DNA of 48,125 nt from NCBI GenBank assembly GCA_022616555.1, contig JAKEEG010000087.1, positions 1 through 48,125 of the forward strand, given 5' to 3'. Shown piece by piece: positions 24,746 through 34,182 of the stretch. Under the pieces are notes generated by a model. It saw only the letters and a program-made list of their open reading frames with translations, was not told the origin of the DNA and ran no database searches. This DNA is from Ignavibacteriota bacterium. GTDB lineage: Bacteria > Bacteroidota > Ignavibacteria > UBA10030. Every line of letters begins with the position of its first letter. Within the stretch, counting starts at the first letter, position 1. Both the position numbers and the translations under genes were made by a program.

Positions 24746-25306
24746 ATGGAACAATCCGAGACACGACAACGGCGGCGTTTGATATACCTTGCCGGATTTA
24801 TGGGCAGCGGCAAGAGCACCGTCGGCCCCATTCTGGCGAACACGCTGGGCTATGAATTCATCGACATCGACAAGCTGATCGAAGAAAAGTCTAAACTTCC
24901 CGTGGTGCAGATTTTCGATTCGCTGGGGGAGAAGGCATTTCGCAGCCTTGAACGGGAGGCGCTTCAGGAAGTCTCGCTGCTTGACGGGTACGTCGTCTCG
25001 CTCGGCGGTGGGACGATTGCAAACGAGGAAAACCTCCACCTCGCGCGCGAGTCCGGCGTTGTGGTGTACTTGCAGCTTTCACAAGATGAAATCCTTCAGC
25101 GCATGAAGAACAAACGGGATAGGCCCATGCTCAAAGACGCACAGGGCAACGCGTTGCCCCAGCGTGAGCTGGGAGAGCGTATTGAACAATTGTTGAAATT
25201 CCGTGCGCAATTTTATGAGCGTGCGGACATTATCATCTCGTCGGACAAGAAAAAAGTCGGCGCGACTGTCGACGAAATTGTCAATAAACTGAAAACGATT
25301 GGGTAG
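24746..25306 (+). CDS. aroK: Shikimate kinase
   Basis: Shikimate to shikimate-3-phosphate with ATP. P-loop GFMGSGKST (17-25), DID at 40-42 for shikimate and magnesium, SLGGGT in the shikimate site, and the lid arginine in KNKRDRPML. 186 residues, slightly longer than usual from a charged N-terminal extension (MEQSETRQRRR). AroB follows after 10 bases, an aroKB pair. Confidence 0.96.
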   Translation: MEQSETRQRRRLIYLAGFMGSGKSTVGPILANTLGYEFIDIDKLIEEKSKLPVVQIFDSLGEKAFRSLEREALQEVSLLDGYVVSLGGGTIANEENLHLARESGVVVYLQLSQDEILQRMKNKRDRPMLKDAQGNALPQRELGERIEQLLKFRAQFYERADIIISSDKKKVGATVDEIVNKLKTIG

Positions 25307-25316
25307 AGTACAATCC

Positions 25317-26420
25317 ATGGTTCACCGCGAAATACAAGTACCGTTAGGAGAGCGTTCTTACCCGATTTACATCGGGTCGGAAATGCACTCGTCCTTTGCC
25401 CCAACATGCCAACGGCATAACGTTCCGCAGGACGTCCTCATTATTACCGATAAACTCGTCGGCAAGCACTACCTGCGTCCGCTCGAAAAAAACCTCAAGC
25501 ATTATCAATTCCGTGTAACGACGATCGTCATCCCGCCGGGCGAGCGGGAGAAAAATCTTCGCCGCGCAGATAAAATTTTTACGGCGATGCTGGAGAAAGG
25601 CATTGGGAGAAACTCGGCAGTTGTTGCGCTCGGCGGCGGTGTCGTGGGAGACCTCGCAGGCTTCGTCGCGGCGGTGTACCAACGCGGCGTGCAATTTATT
25701 CAGGTGCCGACGACGCTGCTCGCTCAAGTCGATAGCGCCGTGGGAGGGAAGGTCGCCGTCAACCACCCGCTGGGAAAGAACATGTTGGGCGCTTTTTACC
25801 AGCCGGCGTTTGTGTGGACGGACGCCAAATGCCTGAGGACTCTTCCGGAGCGCGAAATTTCGTGCGGGCTGGGCGAAATTATCAAGTATGGAGTCATTTC
25901 GGACAAAAATTTGTTCATCTATTTGGAGCAACAGCTTGACCGGCTCTTGCATCTCGATGCGGAAGCCGTAATGCACGTGCAGGCCCGGTGCTGTGAAATC
26001 AAGTCGCAGATTGTCGAGCAAGACGAGCATGAAGCTGGGTTACGGATGGTGCTGAATTTTGGCCATACGGTGGGGCATGCGCTGGAGGCCGCTGGGCACT
26101 ATCGCGTACTCAAACACGGGGAAGCGGTATTGCTCGGTATGATGGCTGAAAGTTTCCTCGCGCACAAGATGGGTTTGCTGGATGCGGAATCTTTTCGACG
26201 CATCGAAACGTTGATATACCGTGTGCCGCTCAAGCGTGCATTGGGGGCCTTAAAGCCTAAGGCTATCATCGCCGCCATGGGCCGGGACAAAAAGGCAGTG
26301 AGCGGGAAGAAGCGGTTCGTTCTCCCCACTGCCATCGGCGCGGTGCGAGTGGTGGAAGAAGTAGAGCCTTCGCTCCTTCGAGCATGCGTTCAACGGATAC
26401 TTGGACACAGGAGTGCGTAA
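25317..26420 (+). CDS. aroB: 3-dehydroquinate synthase
   Basis: Second step of the shikimate pathway, NAD- and metal-dependent. 367 residues from ATG 25317; a TTG at 25299 overlapping aroK would add six unconserved residues. Motifs: GGGVVGDLAGF (NAD binding), PTTLLAQVDSAVGGK, LGEIIKYG with a metal-binding Glu, FGHTVGHALE and HGEAVLLGM with metal-binding His. It is closely followed, 5 bases later, by the cytochrome-like lipoprotein gene. Confidence 0.96.
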   Translation: MVHREIQVPLGERSYPIYIGSEMHSSFAPTCQRHNVPQDVLIITDKLVGKHYLRPLEKNLKHYQFRVTTIVIPPGEREKNLRRADKIFTAMLEKGIGRNSAVVALGGGVVGDLAGFVAAVYQRGVQFIQVPTTLLAQVDSAVGGKVAVNHPLGKNMLGAFYQPAFVWTDAKCLRTLPEREISCGLGEIIKYGVISDKNLFIYLEQQLDRLLHLDAEAVMHVQARCCEIKSQIVEQDEHEAGLRMVLNFGHTVGHALEAAGHYRVLKHGEAVLLGMMAESFLAHKMGLLDAESFRRIETLIYRVPLKRALGALKPKAIIAAMGRDKKAVSGKKRFVLPTAIGAVRVVEEVEPSLLRACVQRILGHRSA

Positions 26421-26425
26421 TCCGG

Positions 26426-27904
26426 ATGATGTTGAGGAATGTTGTGCTGTTCTGTTGCTTCCTAGCCCTCGCATTTGCTTCTTGTGATCGGGATTTGGGT
26501 TTTGGTCCCGACGATTATGACAGCATTGAAACAATCATTTATTCACAGCACGTCCAACTGTTATTGAACAGGCGCTGTGCCACGAGCGGGTGCCACAACA
26601 CCGAGACCGCGGCTGAAGACCTTGTGATGACCTCGTGGCAGTCGCTGATGCAAGGCTCGCACAACGGCGCTGTGGTGATTCCCTTCAGGCCGGAAAAGAG
26701 CCACTTGATTTTCCACGTCAATCGCGATTCAAACATTGCTCCGGTTGCTAACCCGCAGATGCCGCCGGACGAGCCGCTCCCGACCGTAGAAGTACAGTTC
26801 TTGATGCGCTGGATCCGTGAAGGCGCAAAGAACGATTTCGAACAGGTGCCGTTCGATGAGCCCGGGCGAGGGAGGGTTGTGTTGACAAACCAATCGGATG
26901 ACGAAGTGGCAATCATCGACGCCACCTCCAATTTGCTGATGCGAATGGTGCCGGTCGGCGTGGCGCCTCAGCCTGAATCACCGCATAACGTAACAGTGGA
27001 CCGTCAAGGTAACTTTTACTATGTCAATCTCATCGCAGGAAATGAGATATGGAAATTTGACGCGCGCACGAACGAGCATGTCGGCACATTGAGCCTCGGC
27101 GCGCAGCGCTCTCCTGCGCAGATCGCGCTCAGTCCCGACGGGACAGTCGGATATGTGACAAACTATGATTTGACAAAGACGAACCGCTCAGTACAAAAAT
27201 TCTCTGCGCTGTCGATGCAGTTGGAGTCAGAAATCTTCGACCAACGGATGATTGCCCCGCACGGCATCACGCGGCGGCCAACGACTGACACGGAAAGCGG
27301 TTCCGAATACTGGATCGCGTGCGAGCAATCGGATAATATCGCGATCCTCCTTAACGACGATGTGGTTGTTATCAAAGCCGATTCGACAGTGCCGGATTTA
27401 CCCACCTCTGACTACACGCCAAACTTCGGCCCCTACCAAACCGTGTTTACGCCGGATGGCGCGTTCGCGTACATCACATGCCGGCTTTCGGACGAAGTGC
27501 GCGTATTCAATGCACAGACGCTTCAACTCGTCAATATCATTCCAGTCGGTGAAAACCCGTTGATTCCGGATATCACACCGGATGGCAGGCTGGTGTATGT
27601 CGCCAATAGGAACTCTAATTCCGTTTCTGTCATCAACACGCTGCTCAACGGAGGAAAGGGGATGAAAATAACGGATATCCAAAACGTCGGTGTGGAGCCG
27701 CACGGTGTTTTGGCGGCTCCGCTCGGCGATTTTATTTACGTTTCGTGCGAGAATGTCAACTCTCCCGACGCTCCGCACCATCCTGTGAGCGGCTTAAAAA
27801 CGCCGGGTTTTGTTACCGTCATCGATGCTGCTAATCATGAAATCGTACTGCGCATAGAAGTGGGAGCATTCGCCGCCGGGATAGCGTTTCTGCCGGAGAA
27901 TTAG
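26426..27904 (+). CDS. Lipoprotein with cytochrome-like CX4CH motif and YVTN beta-propeller
   Basis: 492 residues. ATG ATG at 26426/26429 starts a lipoprotein signal (LALAFAS-C20). Residues 51-57 read CATSGCH, a CX4CH heme-attachment-like motif, with NPQMPPDEPLP (M112) as a possible axial methionine region; this resembles the small planctomycete-type cytochrome module at the head of some FCB lipoproteins. From about residue 150 a YVTN/40-residue beta-propeller follows (blades with SPDGTVGYVTN, TPDGAFAYITC, TPDGRLVYVAN). The CX4CH spacing is longer than the canonical CX2CH, so heme binding is plausible but unproven. It lies 5 bases after aroB, possibly transcribed with it, with no evident functional link. 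Confidence 0.8.
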   Translation: MMLRNVVLFCCFLALAFASCDRDLGFGPDDYDSIETIIYSQHVQLLLNRRCATSGCHNTETAAEDLVMTSWQSLMQGSHNGAVVIPFRPEKSHLIFHVNRDSNIAPVANPQMPPDEPLPTVEVQFLMRWIREGAKNDFEQVPFDEPGRGRVVLTNQSDDEVAIIDATSNLLMRMVPVGVAPQPESPHNVTVDRQGNFYYVNLIAGNEIWKFDARTNEHVGTLSLGAQRSPAQIALSPDGTVGYVTNYDLTKTNRSVQKFSALSMQLESEIFDQRMIAPHGITRRPTTDTESGSEYWIACEQSDNIAILLNDDVVVIKADSTVPDLPTSDYTPNFGPYQTVFTPDGAFAYITCRLSDEVRVFNAQTLQLVNIIPVGENPLIPDITPDGRLVYVANRNSNSVSVINTLLNGGKGMKITDIQNVGVEPHGVLAAPLGDFIYVSCENVNSPDAPHHPVSGLKTPGFVTVIDAANHEIVLRIEVGAFAAGIAFLPEN

Positions 27905-27930
27905 AGAGGTATCAAAAACAACCCACTTAT

Positions 27931-27996
27931 GTCATTCCCGCATGCTTTTAGCGGGAATCCAGCAGGTGGATGCCTGCTTAAAATCCGCGGCATGAC
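27931..27996. repeat. GTCATTCCCGC palindromic repeat
   Basis: CATTCCCGC/GCGGGAATCC forms the first hairpin (27933-27960). AGCAGG/CCTGCT (27961-27978) forms a second. The element closes with CGGCATGAC. It follows the propeller lipoprotein stop and may act as its terminator. Short related repeats are widespread in bacteria. Confidence 0.7.
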
Positions 27997-28039
27997 AAAG
28001 TACTTATTTTGAGATAAACTTTAATTGTCCCTTGTTTGT

Positions 28040-29446
28040 ATGCCAACGAAAAATAAACTACGATTGATATCATGTGCGGTTTTCACTGCGTTCGCTCTTA
28101 TCTTTGACGAAGCCGCTGCGCAAACGAACAACAGCTTCAACATGGAATTCCTGGGGAACCTCAACGAGCATAATCAAAGCGGCCTGTACTCCGCCTGCTG
28201 GGGGTACACCGCGCCGGATGGAAGAGAGTACGCACTGCTTGGCGCGTATAACGGCACGGCGATTATCGACATTACCGATGCGCCGACTCTCACGGAAGTC
28301 GCCTTTATTCCCGGACCGAACAACTTCTGGCGGGAAATGAAAACCTACCAGCAGTATGCGTACATCGTGAGTGAGAGCGGCGACACGGCAACGGGAGGCG
28401 TGCAGATCGTTGACCTTTCCGGCTTGCCGGATTCTGCCGCGCTCGTGAAGACGTATATTTGGATGGAAGGCGCAACGCCCATGCGCCGCGCTCATACGGT
28501 AAGCATTGAGGGAAAGTATCTCTATCTCAACGGAGGAGATTATCCTACTGGCATTCGCATTCTGGATTTAACCGACCCCGTAAATCCGGTGCAGGCGGGG
28601 AAATACGTCGGGCCGTATATCCACGATTCATACATTCGTAACGATACAATCTATGCTTCCGCAATCTATTCCGGTCCTGACGCAGGTTTGGATATAATCG
28701 ACGCCAATGATAAAACGAATCCGCAGCGTATTAAACTCCTACAATATCCCGGCTCCGGCACCCATAATGCGTGGACAACCGAAGACGGGAAGTATGTATT
28801 GACAACGGATGAGATCGGAGACACGGACAAATCACTTAAGATTTGGGATATACAAAATATCCAAAACCCAGTGCAAGTCGGCGAGGTGTATAGCGATTCT
28901 GCTATCGTGCACAACGTTTTTGTAAAAGACACGCTGGCGCACGTTGCGTGGTATAACGACGGTATTAAAGTTGTGAGTATCGCAGACCCAACGAACCCGC
29001 AGGTCGTCGGTTACTATGATACGTATCCTGCGCCGGCTAATCCGCTAACGTACCCTGGTGCCTGGGGAGCGTATCCATACTACCCGTCCGGGAAAGTCAT
29101 CGTGTCCGACCGTCAGACAGGGCTCTACGTTCTTCGTTATACCGGCAATGAACCACCGCCTCCTCCTCCGCCCCCCATACCGTCGCGATTTGCCGTGCAT
29201 CAGAATTTTCCCAATCCGTTTAATGAGGAAACGACCATTCAGTTCGACTTGCCGGTTGAGACAGTCGTGCGTGCAAGGCTGTTCAATGTACTGGGTCAGG
29301 AAATTCGCGTGCTGCAGAATGGAAAAATGCCCGCTGGTGAATACCCTGTCAAAATCAATGCACGCGGTTTGCCGTCCGGTATTTATATTTTTTACGTAGA
29401 AACGACTGAGTTCTCTCAGTCGCGCAGAATGGTGTTGGTGAAATAG
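28040..29446 (+). CDS. Choice-of-anchor-B / LVIVD-repeat protein with T9SS tail
   Basis: 468 residues. Signal peptide MPTKNKLRLISCAVFTAFALIF...AAAQ. The body is a beta-propeller of LVIVD-type repeats (ALLGAYNGTAIIDITD, GIRILDLTDPVNPVQAG, GIKVVSIADPTNPQVVG). HTVSI, HNAW and HNVF histidines recur as in TIGR04312-type proteins. A PPPPPPPP linker leads to a T9SS sorting domain (FPNPFNEETTIQF ... SGIYIFYVET ... RRMVLVK). Predicted to be exported across the outer membrane and held at the surface. Ligand unknown. ATG 28040 is preferred over an upstream TTG at 28025. Confidence 0.88.
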   Translation: MPTKNKLRLISCAVFTAFALIFDEAAAQTNNSFNMEFLGNLNEHNQSGLYSACWGYTAPDGREYALLGAYNGTAIIDITDAPTLTEVAFIPGPNNFWREMKTYQQYAYIVSESGDTATGGVQIVDLSGLPDSAALVKTYIWMEGATPMRRAHTVSIEGKYLYLNGGDYPTGIRILDLTDPVNPVQAGKYVGPYIHDSYIRNDTIYASAIYSGPDAGLDIIDANDKTNPQRIKLLQYPGSGTHNAWTTEDGKYVLTTDEIGDTDKSLKIWDIQNIQNPVQVGEVYSDSAIVHNVFVKDTLAHVAWYNDGIKVVSIADPTNPQVVGYYDTYPAPANPLTYPGAWGAYPYYPSGKVIVSDRQTGLYVLRYTGNEPPPPPPPPIPSRFAVHQNFPNPFNEETTIQFDLPVETVVRARLFNVLGQEIRVLQNGKMPAGEYPVKINARGLPSGIYIFYVETTEFSQSRRMVLVK

Positions 29447-29486
29447 CATAACCTGGTGCCATGCCAAATATATATTCTTGTAGTCT

Positions 29487-29566
29487 TATGACCCCCCTCT
29501 TTAATTCTCCCCCTGGAGTGGGAGAACAGTTCCTTCCCCTTTAGGGGAAGGTCAGGATGGGGTCAT
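29487..29566. repeat. ATGACCCC composite palindromic repeat
   Basis: Outer arms ATGACCCC (29489-29496 region) and GGGGTCAT (about 29559-29566) enclose two hairpins, TTCTCCC/GGGAGAA and CCTTCCCCTTTAGGGGAAGG. It is organised like the A/B/C family but with different stem sequences. It lies downstream of the LVIVD protein. Confidence 0.75.
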
Positions 29567-29650
29567 GCTTTCGCTTTTGCATTTTAAAAATACAAGATTA
29601 ATTTTCTGGAATAGTACTAGCAAAGGTCAGTACGAAGGTGACGATAGATA

Positions 29651-29670
29651 CCTGCCTGCCGGCAGGCAGG
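29651..29670. repeat. Perfect 20-bp palindrome
   Basis: CCTGCCTGCCGGCAGGCAGG is fully self-complementary. It lies 28 bases before the start of the FG-GAP gene, inside its likely leader. Related copies are at 4313-4324 (nested in repeat B) and 39697-39718. Confidence 0.9.
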
Positions 29671-29697
29671 TTGTCGCCTACACAAAACTATCCATGT

Positions 29698-31806
29698 ATG
29701 CGCCTACTCTCGCTGCAGTGTCGATACGCTCTTTTATTGACAGCGTTGTGGAGCAACACCGCTCTTGCTCAACCGTTCCTGTGGCAGGTAAAACCTTCGT
29801 TCACTGTTTCCAACTCCTGGGAAGCTAACATACTCAACCCGTTTACAGGCGGCATGAATGTTCCAATTGTCCAATTTGTCGATATCGACGGCGATGGGGA
29901 TTACGACCTGTATCTACTCGATTCCGACCGCCGCCTGAATTTTTACGAGAATATCGGCAGTACGGAGAGCCCGAAATTCGTCCTGCGAACTTTAGACCTG
30001 CAAGACAATACCGGAACGCGCATCGATCCCGGTGCATGGTTCCGTTTAGTGGATATCGACAACGACGGTGACCGCGAATTGTTCTGTAACACTCCGGTAT
30101 CGTTTGTCAAATTCTACCGGAATACCGGCACACCGCAGTCTCCAGTTTTTACGTTAGTAAGCTCAACTCTCCAAGACGATAACGGTGATCCCATCCTCAG
30201 CGAATCCATCAGCATTCCAACGTTTGCGGACGCGGACGGCGACGGCGATATGGATTTTTTCTCCGGTTATTCTAACGGCGCAATACTTTACTATGAAAAC
30301 ATTGACACCACCGAACAGTCGTTTCTGTTCCACTATGTCACAGACCAATATCAGGGCATAACGATTATCGGGATGAAAAAAGTTGAGGAGGGGAGCGAGG
30401 GATTACTGTCTCTGAAGCTCAACAAAGGACTTCACGGCGCGATGGCGTTGGACTTCGTAGACATCGATGGAGACGGCGACCTCGATATGTTCTGGGGGGA
30501 TTTTTTTAACACCAGTCTCTACCGTTTGGAAAACACCGGTACGCCAACACAGCCACAGTTTGTGTTGACGGATTCGACGTTCCCAAAGCCGAATATCGTC
30601 CAGACCAACGGCTTCAACATGCCGCAGTTTGTGGATATCGATGGCGATGGGGATTTGGACATGTTCATCAGTGTGTTATCCGGAGCGTCGCTGGATAATT
30701 TTCGTTTTTACAGCAATACGGGCATGCCCGAAAACGCAGGCTTCGAGCTTGTGACGTCGAATTTTATCTCCACAATAGACCACGGCGCGGCAAGCTCGCC
30801 CGTCTTCGCGGATATCGATGGCGACGGGGACCTCGATTTAGTGATTGGCAATGAAAACGGTGAGCTGGCTGAATACATCCGGGAAGGAACGGGAGCAGGC
30901 CTGCAATTTACGCTAAGTGAATCTCCAACCTTTGCTCCGGTTGGTTTTTTCAATGCGAGTCCAGATTTTGGCGACATCGACGGCGACGGGCAGATTGACC
31001 TTATCTTCGGCGAAGCGAATGGAAAAATTCATCTCTATCGTAGGTCGAATCCAGCAAGTGAGGATACGGCCTTCCCGCTGCGCGCGACTTCCTTCGGGCA
31101 AAATGCAGCTCCCGTGCTGGTCGATTTCGACGGCGATGGCGACTTCGACCTGTTCATAGGGACTGGCGGCGGAACAGTCCACTACTATAGAAACGACGGG
31201 ACGGAGGAGAATCTCAATTTCGTTCTTGTCCCAGATTTCTTAGCGTCCATCGATGTGGGCGATGACGCGAAGCCGGTGTTTCTCGATGATGACGGTGACG
31301 GCGATTTAGACCTCGTAGTCGGCTCGCGGAATAACTCTCTCTTCTACTATCAAAATACCGGCGATAGTTTTACGCTTGTGGATGATTACTTCGCGGACGT
31401 GCCGGTTTATTCTCGCACAGCCCCCGCGTTCGACGATGTGGATGGAGACGGGGACTTCGACTTATTCCTCGGCAACTACAGGGGCGGGTTGCTGTTTTAT
31501 CGTAATGATAATGTGACGGGTGTCGATCCAATGCCGGTTCCGCAATCATTTCTGCTAGAGCAGAATTATCCTAATCCGTTTAATGCGGAGACCGTCATGA
31601 AATTCCGCCTTTCCACAGCAGAGCACGTGAGTTTGCGCGTGTACGATGTTTTGGGGAGAGAAATTGCCGTGCTTACGAATGGGAGATTCGACCAGGGGTT
31701 ACACGTTGTGCGTTGGAATGCAAAAGGTTTCGCAAGCGGAGTTTATGTCTATCGACTTCAAGCAGGAAAGTATACGGAAGTACGAAAAGCGATTTTATTA
31801 AGATAG
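29698..31806 (+). CDS. FG-GAP/VCBS repeat protein with T9SS tail
   Basis: 702 residues. The ATG at 29698 starts a signal peptide (MRLLSLQCRYALLL...NTALA); a further upstream frame only translates the palindrome. Ten D-x-D-x-D-G calcium-binding loops recur (VDIDGDGDYDLY, ADADGDGDMDFF, VDIDGDGDLDMF, ADIDGDGDLDLV, VDFDGDGDFDLF, LDDDGDGDLDLV and others), each followed by a YYRN or FY.N strand: an integrin-like beta-propeller of VCBS/FG-GAP units. The end carries a T9SS sorting domain (NYPNPFNAETVMKF ... RKAILLR). Predicted to be a surface-exposed, calcium-stabilised adhesion or ligand-binding protein. No enzyme domain is visible. Confidence 0.9.
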   Translation: MRLLSLQCRYALLLTALWSNTALAQPFLWQVKPSFTVSNSWEANILNPFTGGMNVPIVQFVDIDGDGDYDLYLLDSDRRLNFYENIGSTESPKFVLRTLDLQDNTGTRIDPGAWFRLVDIDNDGDRELFCNTPVSFVKFYRNTGTPQSPVFTLVSSTLQDDNGDPILSESISIPTFADADGDGDMDFFSGYSNGAILYYENIDTTEQSFLFHYVTDQYQGITIIGMKKVEEGSEGLLSLKLNKGLHGAMALDFVDIDGDGDLDMFWGDFFNTSLYRLENTGTPTQPQFVLTDSTFPKPNIVQTNGFNMPQFVDIDGDGDLDMFISVLSGASLDNFRFYSNTGMPENAGFELVTSNFISTIDHGAASSPVFADIDGDGDLDLVIGNENGELAEYIREGTGAGLQFTLSESPTFAPVGFFNASPDFGDIDGDGQIDLIFGEANGKIHLYRRSNPASEDTAFPLRATSFGQNAAPVLVDFDGDGDFDLFIGTGGGTVHYYRNDGTEENLNFVLVPDFLASIDVGDDAKPVFLDDDGDGDLDLVVGSRNNSLFYYQNTGDSFTLVDDYFADVPVYSRTAPAFDDVDGDGDFDLFLGNYRGGLLFYRNDNVTGVDPMPVPQSFLLEQNYPNPFNAETVMKFRLSTAEHVSLRVYDVLGREIAVLTNGRFDQGLHVVRWNAKGFASGVYVYRLQAGKYTEVRKAILLR

Positions 31807-31869
31807 TCGAAAGTTCCAAGTTGAGTTAAACTTGAGACTTTAAACCTTAGACTTTAGACTGAGAAAAAA

Positions 31870-34179
31870 TCACCAATCAATCCTTCTCCGTCTGTCGCCT
31901 TCGTTCCAGAACGGACCCGTGTGTTTGTCGCAGAGCGCCAGCGGGTACTTCACATTGAACAGCTCGGACGTTTTCTCCGGGCACCACTCCTGCGCTTTTT
32001 TCTTTGTCTCAACGCAAATGGTGTCGGTGACAACGGTTTCCGGCTGTGGAAATAGCTCGATCGGATACGCGAGCGCCGGGTCTTCGTAGACTGATTTCAT
32101 GAACCGCGCGAAAATCGGCGCGGCAGCGCGTCCGCCCTGTCCATCCGATGTCGTGAACTTAATCCGATGGTCGTCAAAACCCACCCAAGTTGCGGCTGAA
32201 AGATGCGGCGTAAAGCCGACAAACCACGCATCACCGTAATCGTTGGTTGTACCCGTTTTGCCCGCGACGGGAAAATGGTACGGAAGGAAGCTTCGCACGC
32301 GTGTGCCTGTGCCGCTGTTGACGGCGTCTTCAAGAATGTTGGTGACGAGGAATGCCGTTTCCTTGTTCAGCACTTCGCGCCGCTCGGTGGTGTTCTCCTC
32401 AATAACGTTGCCGTCCTTATCCTCTATGCGTACGATCGCCAGCGGCTCCACGAGCACGCCTTCATTGGCAAACACGCCGAACGCGGACGCCATTTCCAGA
32501 GGCTCAAGCTCCGGTGTGCCGAGCGCGATGGATTCATAAGGCCGAACTGTAGATCGAATTCCCATCCGTTTTGCGTACTCGGCTACAACTTTAGCCGGTG
32601 CAATCTCAAGGATAGCACGCACAGCAACAAGATTGATCGAATTTTTGAACGCATCACGGATAGTGTACTTTCCGCCGAATGTGCCTTCAAAGTTGCCGGG
32701 CGTCCAACGCGTGCCGTCGGGCATAGGGATTGTGACTGGCTGGTTGAGCAATTCGTAGCACGCAGGGTACCCGTTATCCAGCGCAACCGTATAGACGAAT
32801 GGCTTGAACGCCGAACCCGGTTGTCTTTTGATTTGTGTTACGTGGTTAAGCCCGTACTTGAAGGTTTTGAAATTCCTGCCTCCCACCATGGCGAGGATAT
32901 GTCCCGTGCGCGGGTCGAGCACCACGAAGCCTACTTCAATGGTCTGGGCGTCTCGTCTCACTTTACTAACGAATGCCGTATCGCTTTCGAGAGCGAGCGT
33001 AACGCTATCGCGCTCATCCCGGTTTGCCGCCCGTTTGTACTGGGGTGTTTCGCGTATCGCTTTTTGGATATTCTCGCGTAACACGTCGGGAGCTTTTTCC
33101 CAATTCCACGTGGCGTCGAAGCCCCGCTGGAATTCCGTCAAGTGCTGGTCGACTGCGATGTTGGCGAACTGTTGCATGCGGGAGTTCAGCGTCGTGTACA
33201 CGCGCAAGCCGTCGCGGTACAGGTCAAACCCGTACTCCTCGGCCTTTTTCGCCATTTGCTGGCGGATCCACTCCACAAAATGCGGGGCAACGCCTGCACG
33301 TAGCTCAGGGTCGGTGATGCGGTACGACAGTGTGTCCGCGCGGATAGAGTCAGCTTCTTCCGGCGTCAGGTAGCCATCACGCACCATTTGTCCGAGGACA
33401 AGGCTGCGCCTTCCGTACGCCCGTTCGGGATGGTTGATGGGGTCGTAGTAGCCCGGGCCTTTAAGCATTCCGATCAGCATTGTGTACTCGCCGACTGTCA
33501 GGTCGGAAGCGGATTTGCCGAAGAACATCAGCGCGCCGGATTCGATGCCGTACGCGCCGCGTCCGAACAGCGAGACATTCAGATACAGCTCAAGGATCTC
33601 TTCCTTGGTGAAGTTCCGCTCGATTTGTACCGAGGTGATAAACTCACGGATCTTGCGCGTAATTTTGTCGAAGAAGCTTTCGCGCGCACCTTGCAGGTTA
33701 TAGAGGTTGCGGGCGAGCTGCTGTGTGATCGTGCTCGCGCCTTCGCGGGTTAAATCCAGATAAGCGACATTCTTCACGAGCGCGCGTCCCAACCGTGCAA
33801 GATGAACGCCCCAGTGGTCGTAAAATGCCTTATCTTCCGTCGCGATGAGAGCGTTGACTAATCCATTGGGAATCTTATCCAGCGTGGTACGCGTGCGGTT
33901 TTTGATGGAAAACTGGTCGAGCACTTCGCCGTCTTCGGAGTACACTTTCGTCGCAAGCTCTGGCCGCGGGTTCTCGAGTTTTTCGAGAGAGGGAAGTCCG
34001 GACACGATGTAAATCCCGTACCACACAAAGAGCGCGAGGACAACCGCCCCAGCGGCCATGAACCACTTCTTGTGTTCGCGCACGAATCCTTTGCCGCGCT
34101 TCAAGAGCGAGCGGCGGAATTCCGGGTCATTGAAGTACCGCGCCATTTCTTCCGAACTATAGTTTGATGAACCTGCCAT
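31870..34179 (-). CDS. Class A penicillin-binding protein (PBP1A family)
   Basis: 769 residues, bifunctional peptidoglycan synthase. Cytosolic N-terminus, one membrane helix (about 41-60), glycosyltransferase 51 domain with catalytic E115 in TEDKAFYDHWG and GASTITQQLARNLY, then a transpeptidase domain with the active serine S456 in SAFKP and K641-TGT. A short tail ends DRRRRIDW. It incorporates lipid II into the sacculus in the periplasm. Its start is 3 bases after the lpxH stop, so the two are probably co-transcribed. Confidence 0.96.
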   Translation of the reverse strand: MAGSSNYSSEEMARYFNDPEFRRSLLKRGKGFVREHKKWFMAAGAVVLALFVWYGIYIVSGLPSLEKLENPRPELATKVYSEDGEVLDQFSIKNRTRTTLDKIPNGLVNALIATEDKAFYDHWGVHLARLGRALVKNVAYLDLTREGASTITQQLARNLYNLQGARESFFDKITRKIREFITSVQIERNFTKEEILELYLNVSLFGRGAYGIESGALMFFGKSASDLTVGEYTMLIGMLKGPGYYDPINHPERAYGRRSLVLGQMVRDGYLTPEEADSIRADTLSYRITDPELRAGVAPHFVEWIRQQMAKKAEEYGFDLYRDGLRVYTTLNSRMQQFANIAVDQHLTEFQRGFDATWNWEKAPDVLRENIQKAIRETPQYKRAANRDERDSVTLALESDTAFVSKVRRDAQTIEVGFVVLDPRTGHILAMVGGRNFKTFKYGLNHVTQIKRQPGSAFKPFVYTVALDNGYPACYELLNQPVTIPMPDGTRWTPGNFEGTFGGKYTIRDAFKNSINLVAVRAILEIAPAKVVAEYAKRMGIRSTVRPYESIALGTPELEPLEMASAFGVFANEGVLVEPLAIVRIEDKDGNVIEENTTERREVLNKETAFLVTNILEDAVNSGTGTRVRSFLPYHFPVAGKTGTTNDYGDAWFVGFTPHLSAATWVGFDDHRIKFTTSDGQGGRAAAPIFARFMKSVYEDPALAYPIELFPQPETVVTDTICVETKKKAQEWCPEKTSELFNVKYPLALCDKHTGPFWNEGDRRRRIDW

Positions 34180-34182
34180 TAT

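Noticed and set aside
32203-33081. Antisense frame of 292 codons
   Set aside because: Opposite the PBP1A gene, no recognisable domain or signal.
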